The notes below the pieces were generated by a model. That model was not told the DNA's origin, ran no database searches, and worked only from the letters and a program-made list of their open reading frames with translations. From the NCBI GenBank assembly GCA_950022295.1, contig OX465598.1:68866001-68930000 (forward strand): a stretch of DNA of 64,000 nucleotides, given 5' to 3'. This document shows, piece after piece, positions 57,084-64,000 of the stretch. The stretch is from Bromus sterilis (Eukaryota; Streptophyta; Magnoliopsida; Poales; Poaceae). Position numbers and translations under genes: made by a program. Within the stretch, counting starts at the first letter, position 1. Each line of letters starts with the position of its first letter.

Positions 57084-58601
57084 TGATGACCCACGACGTA
57101 ATGGGATCTATTGCAGTGTTTTCGATAAGTAAGAGTGTCGAACCCAACGAGGAGCAGAAGGTAGTAGCAAGTGACTTTGGTAAGGAGATAACTGCAAGCA
57201 CTGAAAGATAACTTTTTAGGGGTTTTCTTGGTATAAGCGACAGGATAGTAAAAACGAGCAAAGTAAAAGATACTGGAAAGCAGAGAGTGGCCCAATCCTT
57301 TCTTAGCAAAGAAGAGGCCTAGCAACTGAACTTATAAAAGCTGAAGTGTTCTTGAGGATACACGGGAGAGGTAGTCATGTGCTTTCGCCCTATTCCGTAT
57401 CGGTACTATGTGCTGGGTTGATAAGTGTTTGGTGGGTGGATCTATGCTAGTGCACCCTCTAGACTAAAATGAATGCACTCTTATGATTAAACACCTTGCA
57501 AGCATCCACAAATACAAGATAGTAATTAAGGAAAAAGCCTAACCATAGCAATACGATCGGTGATCCATTGTTCCCTTGCGCAAAAGCGTGCAAACTGGGG
57601 TTCAGGTTTCTGTCACTCCGGCAACCCACCGTAAGCATTCTTTATACACAATGCATTCCCCTAGGTACTTGATAAGTAGAAGTGTTGAGTGTTCGACTCA
57701 CACAACACCACTAGGAAAATAACAACACAACTTAAATATCAACCAACACATATTACTTCAACATCATATGACTACTAGCAACTAGACTGCTCCCATGTCC
57801 TCAAGACCTAAAGTAACTACTCACAAGACATAAAAGAGATCATGATCAATGCGGATAAATAGATGATAAACAATCTAGACACAATAATATTTCTCCAACA
57901 AAACTCAATAGCATTCACCACAAAGTAGTAATCAACACCGATAGAGTAGAGGGGATAGATAGTACGGATTACAACTTGAGTTGCAATTGTGAGACAAGAT
58001 TGGATGGAGATGGAGATGGTGCTGATGATGGGGATGATGTTGATGATGATCTCGATGATGCCCGTGACGATGGTCATGACGATGGCGACGATCTTCCCTT
58101 CCGGGAGGTGATCTCCCCGGCGGAATCTGCCCGCCAGAGATGGCTTTTCTTCTCTGTAGGTTTCCGCCACGGAGCGGCGGCGGAACTCCGGAAACTCTCT
58201 CTTTTTTAGGGTTTTTGGACGACGAGGGGTATATAGGCCAGAGGGGGAGCCGGGAGAGCTCCAGGGGGCCCAGGCGCCCTCCCGGCGCGGCCAGAGGTGG
58301 GGCCACGCCAGGTGGCCGCCTGGACACCCTATGGCCCCCATCTGGTTGCTCTTTTGCGTGCCTTCGTTATCCTTCTGGAAAACAGCCTCCGTCAATTTTC
58401 AGGTAATTTGGAGGTGTTCTTCTTCAGCTACTCAGCGTCCACTTTTTACCGCTGAATCCTGCGTCTGCTGCTTCGGCACCGGAAAGTTGTAAACTCTGTA
58501 AAATAGGCCAAAACAACATAAGAATAGCATCATATCACGAAATATATCAATGCATAAGAACGAATTACTATATAAAATAGTGATGCATTTTGGACGTATC
58601 A
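57084..58601 (-). repeat. 3' LTR of the minus-strand Athila-like element (1518 bp)
   Basis: On the minus strand it starts TGATACGTCCAAAATG and ends GTGGGTCATCA. A TATATA box is at about 58230-58236 (minus). A polypurine tract (CTTGGGGGAGTT, minus) adjoins at 58602-58613. The GAT-rich stretch 58018-58090 is a degenerate microsatellite. Confidence 0.88.
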
Positions 58602-60205
58602 ACTCCCCCAAGCTTAGACCTCGCTTGTCCCCAAGCGAATACTGAGCTCGGTAAATCTGTCCACAAGTTTAGAGAGTGAAGTGTCGATAAATAAAATACG
58701 GACAAGAAGCATCAAGGTTCCTTCATCAAACTCAAGCATCCTCAACAGCAACCTCAACTCATAAGGCCCTTATGAGAAAGTAATAACAATTATAATCAAA
58801 AGTAGGGCTGAGGAAATTCATCAAATTATGTCAAACATAACCTTGGTCAAAGGGCAACTACAAACAATTTGAGGCTTTTGAAAGAACATGTTAATAGTCA
58901 TGAAGTGCAAATGCTAACACAAAGGAAGATGCTCGCTAGGCAAAATCTTTCGCAAACAACTTACTTATCAAAAGATAATGTCAACAAGGATATGGCATGG
59001 CAAAACTTAATGCAGCTCTATATGGATGAATCCTCATCAACATCAAATGTTTGTTCTCTTAGGGAAAAGAAGGAAGTAGGACAACTGACTCAACATGAAA
59101 GTGGAAGAAAGCCTTGTTTAAGGACAAGCAGGGAAAACTCATGTGCTATCCTTAAATCAAACAGAATAAAAATAGATTTTGGGACGGTGCATAGTTTGTC
59201 AACGAATGCTAATAGATAGCTCAATTACTTCTCAAGACGGACAAGTTTCGAGGAACGGCTCCCAAGTGAGGACGATCACATCTCCTTAATCTCCTTTGTT
59301 TATCACTGCCAAAGTTTCTGATTTCTCATAGACCAGCGTGAAGGAAGGTTTGTTTGTTATATTATATTTCGAGCTGGGCGCACCCATGCCAGTTCCTCCT
59401 CGTATTATGGGTTTGCAGATTAGACATGCAATCCCGGGATAAAACTTGTCCAACTTGAGAAGATCATGAATTACCTACTACTTCCTCATGAGCTAAACAA
59501 GAGGCACAAAACAGAAGATTTTGAACATTTAAGGATAACACACAAATTCTATACTTATAGGAGTGGTAGGGGGAATACCACGAATAGGAAGGTATGGTGG
59601 ACTCACATGGAAGGTGATGGTTTCAAGGTATGGATGCACAGGCAGAAATATACTTGGCAAAGAGTTTGGCTAGCAAAGGCTTTGAGAGAACAGACAGTTG
59701 ATGCTAATTTAGATGCAAAACATATAAGGCATAAACATTAAGGTAAGCATAACACATCAAGTTGTCTTCCTGGTCAACATAACACTTCAAGCATAATAAC
59801 ACAAAGGTTTTGGCTATGTCGCTACTTGAGAAAACATGCATGTTGTCAAGACCAAAGCTATCTTTGCCAAAATTAAATAAAGTTTTCAAAGCCATACCTG
59901 ATATAAGGTCAATACTCCCCATAAGAATCGTCATATGACGCCGATTGCGTGAAGAGAATACCGAGTGCAGCGAAGGAACCAATAGACTTCTCATTAATAT
60001 TCCAATATAGACGACTCCACACTCACGGATACAATCTCTCCACAGACGGAGTGATAGACCTCAATGCAAACACCTATTTCATATAATAAACTTCCTAGAC
60101 ATGATACGACTCTACTTGACTCTAAAAGACTAAGATAAAGATAAAGATACCGGGCACTCCCCCAAGCTTGGAACAAGCTGAGGGGATGCCATTACCCGAG
60201 GAGAT
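58602..60205 (-). other. Non-coding 3' internal region of the minus-strand element
   Basis: This lies between the downstream ORF and the 3' LTR. No coding frame on either strand is supported; plus-strand frames at 58869-59219 and 59466-59741 are shadows. Confidence 0.55.
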
Positions 60206-60711
60206 TTACTCCTCATCCTTGTTCTTCTCAATAAGGTACTCCTTGGCGAAGCGCTTCCATGGCAGATCCTCTCCAGTCTCGAAGGACATTCCCGTCTCTA
60301 GGATCCTGCACTCAGCATCTAAACCCATGCGCAGAAACTTTATTTCATACTCACAGTTCTGGTTGTGCAGATCATAGATTTGTGCTTGGAGCTGATAAAC
60401 TTTTTCTTCTAGTGAGGACAAGCTTGACCACATCTCCTTCATCTGTTTCCTATGGGAAGCCTCGATCTCGTTCCTGATGTCGAAGTTGGCTTCAACACCA
60501 CGCTCCACCATCTTATTGAACTTGAAGACTTCATGTTCCATCTCCTTCAGCCACTCCTCGGTGCTCCCCTCCATGACTGGTCCCTTCAGATCTTCCTTGT
60601 GTAGAACACCGTCCTCCACACGAAGGACCTGGGGTGCTTGTTCACCTCAGCGAGGTAAGGGTTGATGACGTTGACGACGAACTTGTCCTTGGGGGAACTT
60701 GGGGAAGCCAT
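60206..60711 (-). pseudogene. Coiled-coil ORF downstream of integrase, one-base frameshift
   Basis: An ATG at 60711 (minus) opens MASPSSPKDKFVVNVINPYL. Near 60645 the frame is lost in a C run, and the reading continues in another frame from about 60619 to the stop at 60206. The rest is charged and heptad-like (EEWLKEMEHEVFKFNKMVER; LEEKVYQLQAQIYDLHNQ), predicting a long coiled coil. Its position, between integrase and the 3' LTR, is where Athila elements carry an extra env-like ORF, but it has no visible signal peptide or membrane segment. Its function is unknown. Confidence 0.65.
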
Positions 60712-61056
60712 GGCACCTAGGTCTAGCTAAAAGATTTCCTGGCAGAAACAGATCGAAAAGAAAACACACGAAATCGCGAGATACGTTGCCGCAACGATCC
60801 GGGTGAATATATAGCAAAAATTTCTGCAACAAAAGGAAGGTAACGAGCCAAAGTGGGGTTGGAGACGGAGTCCTGGGTGCCCAGGCGGCCTCCCGGCGCG
60901 GCCAGGGGGTAGGGCGCGCCAGGGGGGCGCCTGGGCCCCCTGGAGCTCGTCTCCGGCTCCACTTAGGCCTCGAATTTTCCTAATTTTCCAAAAACTCGTA
61001 ATATGGAACTTTTATGGCGGTTCACGATGTTTCCTTACCGTAATACATACCTTTTC

Positions 61057-62455
61057 TTATTCTGCTTCTGTCAGTTTCTGAAACATGGCTTCAACATGTT
61101 CTTCATGAGTTGTTGTGCGTATTATATTTACATCAACATTGACGGGGTCTCCCGCTATGTAATGCTTGAGTCTTTGCCCGTTCACAACTTGAGGTTTGGT
61201 GCCTTCAAAATTGTTAATATTAATTGCACCAGACGGGTAGACTTCTTCAATATGAAATGGCCCTTCCCACCTGGAAAGTAGTTTACCTGGAGAAAACCTG
61301 AAACGGGATCTAAACAATAAAACTTTATCACCAACATTAAATTCACGTTTCACAATCCTCCTGTCATGCCACTTCTTTACCTTTTCCTTGAACATTTTAG
61401 CGCTCTCGTAAGCTTCACTTCTCCACTCATCTAGAGAAGTAAAGTTCATGAGACGCTTTTCACCAGCTAACTTTGGGTCAGCATTAAGCTCTCTAACCGC
61501 CCAGAAAGCTTTGTGCTCCAACTCTAATGGAAAATGGCAAGCCTTGCCATAGACCATTTTATAGGGCGACATGCCCATGGGGTTTTTGTAAGCAGTTCTA
61601 TACGCCCACAAAGAATCTCCTAACTTATTTGACCAGTCCTTCCTATTTCTGTTAACTGTCTTCTGCAAGATCAACTTGATCTCTCTATTGGTGAGCTCAA
61701 CTTGCCCACTAGTTTGAGGATGGTACCGTGACGCAATCCTATGATTGACATCATACTTGGCTAGAGCTTTTCTAAAAGTTCCATGCGTGAAGTGTGATCC
61801 TCCGTCAGTCATGAGATACCTGGGTACACCAAACCTAGGGAAAATTACATCTTTGAGCATTTTCAAAGATGTTTTATGATCAGCACTCTCAGTGGGGATT
61901 GCTTCAACCCACTTGGTTACATAATCAACAGCAACTAAAATGTGAGTGTACTTATGTGAAGAAGGAAAAGACCCATAAAATCAAAACCCCAGCAATCAAA
62001 AGGCTCAATCACTAGTGAGTAATTCATAGGCATCTCATTCCTCCTACTAATATTACCAACTCTCTGACATTTATCACAGGCTAAAACATAATTTCTAGCA
62101 TCTTTAAAGAGAGTAGGCCAATAAAAACCTGATTGGAGAACCTTATGTGCGGTCCTCTCACCGGCGTGATGTCCTCCATAGGGACTATCGTGACATTGCT
62201 TGAGAATGTCGTTTGCTGAAATGTTAAACCTGGAGGCAAATACTTTGCAACGATAAAATTAGCATAATCTACAAACCAAGGATCAGAAAGACATTGTACT
62301 TTATCAACGGCAAGTTGTTCGTCTGGAAAACTGTCGTTGATTGGGATGGGATCATGCGGAATATCTTCCATTCTTGAAAGATTGTCCGCTACAGGGTTGT
62401 CTGCTCCTTTTCTATCAACAATCTGCAAATCAAATTCTTGAAGAAGGAGTACCCA
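61057..62455 (-). pseudogene. Athila-type RNase H end and integrase, frameshifted
   Basis: The minus strand starts at the deletion junction with the end of RNase H (LLLQEFDLQIVDRKG, NPVADNLSRM), then an integrase N-terminal zinc region that shifts frame near 62100, and continues as the core (LMTDGGSHFTHGTF; SRYHPQTSGQVELTNREIK with the catalytic Glu; YGKACHFPLELEHKAFWA) and the C-terminal domain (DKVLLFRSRF, GPFHIEEVYPSGAI). The DDE core pattern is that of Athila-lineage Ty3 elements. The frameshift and missing upstream pol make it inactive. Confidence 0.88.
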
Positions 62456-63060
62456 TGGTGCTGATGATGGGGATGATGCTGATGATGGGGATGATGCGGA
62501 TGATGATCTCGATGATGCCCGTGACGATGGTCATGACGATGGCGACGATCTCCCCTTCCGGGAGGTGATCTCGCCGGCGGAATCTGCCCGCCAGAGATGG
62601 CTTTTCTTCTCTGTAGGTTTCCGCCACGGAGCGGCGGCGGAACTCCGGAAACTCTCTCTTTTTTTAGGGTTTTTGGACGACGAGGGGTATATAGGCCAGA
62701 GGGGGGAGCCGGGAGAGCTCTAGGGGGCCCAGGCGCCCTCCCGGCGCGGCCAGAGGTGGGGCCGCGCCAGGTGGCCGCCTGGACAACCTGTGGCCCCCCT
62801 CTGGTTGCTCTTTTGCGTGCCTTCGTTATCCTTCTGGAAAACAGCCTCCGTCGATTTTCAGGTAATTTGGAGGTGTTCTTCTTCAGCAACTCAGCGTCCA
62901 CTTTTAACCGCTGAATTCTGCGTCTGCTGCTTCGGCACCGGAAAGTTGTAAACTGTGTAAAATAGGCCAAAACAACATAAGAATAGCATCATATCATGAA
63001 ATATATCAATGAATAAGAAAGAATTACTATATGAAATAGTGATGCATTTTGGACGTATCA
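62456..63060 (-). repeat. Partial 5' LTR of the minus-strand Athila-like element
   Basis: It matches 58018-58601 closely but has about 20 extra bases of GATGATGGG-type repeat at its left end. Its right end carries TGATACGTCC (minus). The junction with pol falls in this GAT repeat. Confidence 0.88.
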
Positions 63061-63065
63061 ATGAC

Positions 63066-64000
63066 CCCATGCATCCCCAACAAATATTCAAGGAGACTCA
63101 AGCGTCTAAGCTTGGGGATTCCCCCGTGCATCCCCTTCTCCATCAACAATCATCAGTTCGTCCTTCGTCTCACTATATTTTTATCACTTCATGTGTTATG
63201 TGCTATGCTTGGAGCGTCTCGCTCTTAGGTTTTATTTTTAGTTTTCTTTAGCTTTGCTTTCTGTTCATAACAAGTTAGATTCCGTCTTACTTTGTGTGGG
63301 AGAGAAACACGCTCCACTTTCAAAACCTAGGACACATCATAGGATTCTTCATGCATATCTTTTTGCTGTTGTGTGTTCTTTATCTTTTCGTAGCTACTGC
63401 CATGTTTAGTTTTAGTCTTAGTTTGTCTTTAGCAAGAGCCTTGGATTTTTTTTAGTTTGTTGCTGGAGCTCTCTTTAGTTTTCATGTTTATCCTGTTAAG
63501 AGAGTTGGTTGTTGCACTGAGTTGTATCTTGTCTTGAAAGTAGGTAATTGAGGTTGCTATTTAATTTTAGTAGTAACTTGCAATAGTTTTGAGGCATTGA
63601 TGTGAGTAATGTTTGAACTTTTGGTGTTAAGAGCTCTAGCCTATTAGTGATAGATGTCGTATTTTGGGCAATCCGTGTTTATTTCAAAACCTACAAAACT
63701 AGTTGAGAACTCTAGCTACTAGATGGATCACTAATCTTTTGAGGGATCGGATATTAGAGTACACTCACGTACCATGAGTCGAGGATGCGCAAGGATAACC
63801 AAAGCCCCATACACTCCTCCTTGGGGTACTTGTCTCTTTGTGAACCTCCTTATTAGATTGAGAGTTACCGATAATAAGTGCATGAGTTCTTTGGACTAAT
63901 GTAAGTATTGAAAGTTGACACTTCCACCTCCTCATATTTGCTAGCCTCTTCCTTACCGTGCATTGCCTTCTTCTCACTCTGAGAGTTGGCGTCCACCTTC
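63066..64000 (+). other. Non-coding internal region of the plus-strand Athila-like element, resumed
   Basis: The sequence continues from 57083 after the minus-strand insertion (CCCATGCATCCCCAAC). No coding region is visible to the window end. Confidence 0.6.

Larger units (their letters stand above)
57084..63060 (-). mobile_element. Truncated Athila-like element on the minus strand
   Basis: The element is flanked by exact ATGAC duplications (57079-57083 and 63061-63065). Its 3' LTR is complete (57084-58601). Its 5' LTR is cut (about 62456-63060) and joined directly to the RNase H/integrase part of pol, so the primer site, gag, protease and RT are deleted. It lies inside the plus-strand Athila-like element in opposite orientation. 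Confidence 0.9.
48332..64000 (+). mobile_element. Athila-like plus-strand LTR retrotransposon, continues past window
   Basis: The 5' LTR is in two pieces (48332-49493 and 53542-53960), followed by a tRNA-Asp-type primer site and a decayed gag-like gene. The internal region resumes at 63066 after a minus-strand insertion and runs off the window. Its 3' LTR is not seen. It cut the copia gag at 48331. The layout resembles gag-only Athila relatives of Triticeae (Sabrina-like), but the family name is not claimed. Confidence 0.85.

Noticed and set aside
57817..58395. 192-codon minus-strand frame in the Athila-like LTR with His/Ile-rich repeats
   Set aside because: It is produced by the GAT microsatellite and GC-rich LTR leader and is frame-broken in the second LTR copy.
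58869..59741. Plus-strand ORFs in the minus-strand Athila-like element
   Set aside because: They lie antisense in the non-coding 3' internal region, with no domain or conservation evidence.
1..64000. tRNA, rRNA or CRISPR features
   Set aside because: None were seen; primer binding sites resemble tRNA ends but are only retrotransposon priming sites.

Overview
This window is plant nuclear DNA from a large grass genome, most likely Triticeae (wheat, barley or Aegilops). The evidence is a sparse set of plant genes with GT-AG introns, a Tourist MITE, and a deep stack of long-LTR retrotransposons (Tekay-like chromovirus, Athila-like, copia). Assignments rest on reading the sequence; no database search was possible.

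Left part (1-18916). Positions 1-1835 are the 3' end of an LTR retrotransposon, with its last LTR at 1201-1835. Three host genes look intact: a plant-specific protein of the syringolide-induced 14-1-1-like type on the minus strand (2949-4112) that carries both SILK and RVxF protein-phosphatase-1 docking motifs; a three-exon ACC-oxidase-like dioxygenase (15086-16203, plus); and an intronless FANCE homologue (17402-18835, minus), convergent with the oxidase. A decayed gene fragment (8536-8880, minus), MITEs and several degenerate tandem arrays lie between them.

Right part (18917-64000) is one nested transposon stack. A PIF/Harbinger DNA transposon starts 81 bp upstream of the FANCE start codon. 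It was entered by a Tekay-type LTR, now a solo LTR (A, 20532-32534, TSD AGAAT), which itself holds a truncated Tekay-type element (B, 24180-31748, TSD TACAC). The Harbinger element was also entered by a copia element (from 32721). The copia element holds a complete Tekay element (D, 35460-48254, TSD CTCTT) and an Athila-like element (from 48332 to beyond the window). The Athila-like element in turn holds another solo Tekay LTR (C, 49494-53536, TSD TATCA) and a truncated minus-strand Athila-like element (57084-63060, TSD ATGAC). Five insertions have exact 5-bp target duplications, so the order of events can be read directly.

The most unusual observation is in the four long Tekay-type LTRs A, B, C and D. 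Each carries exon-like modules with good splice sites. The donor after the middle module is a GC donor (AG|GCAAGC) in B, C and D and GT in A. The reading frame stays open across the inferred intron in all four LTRs even though the exon lengths differ. The same LTRs share a block of short palindromes (CCCTGCAGGG, CTATTCGAATAG or CTATCGATAG, and CCGCGG or CCACGG). These LTRs may therefore encode a small spliced product independent of gag-pol, which is inference that needs transcript data.
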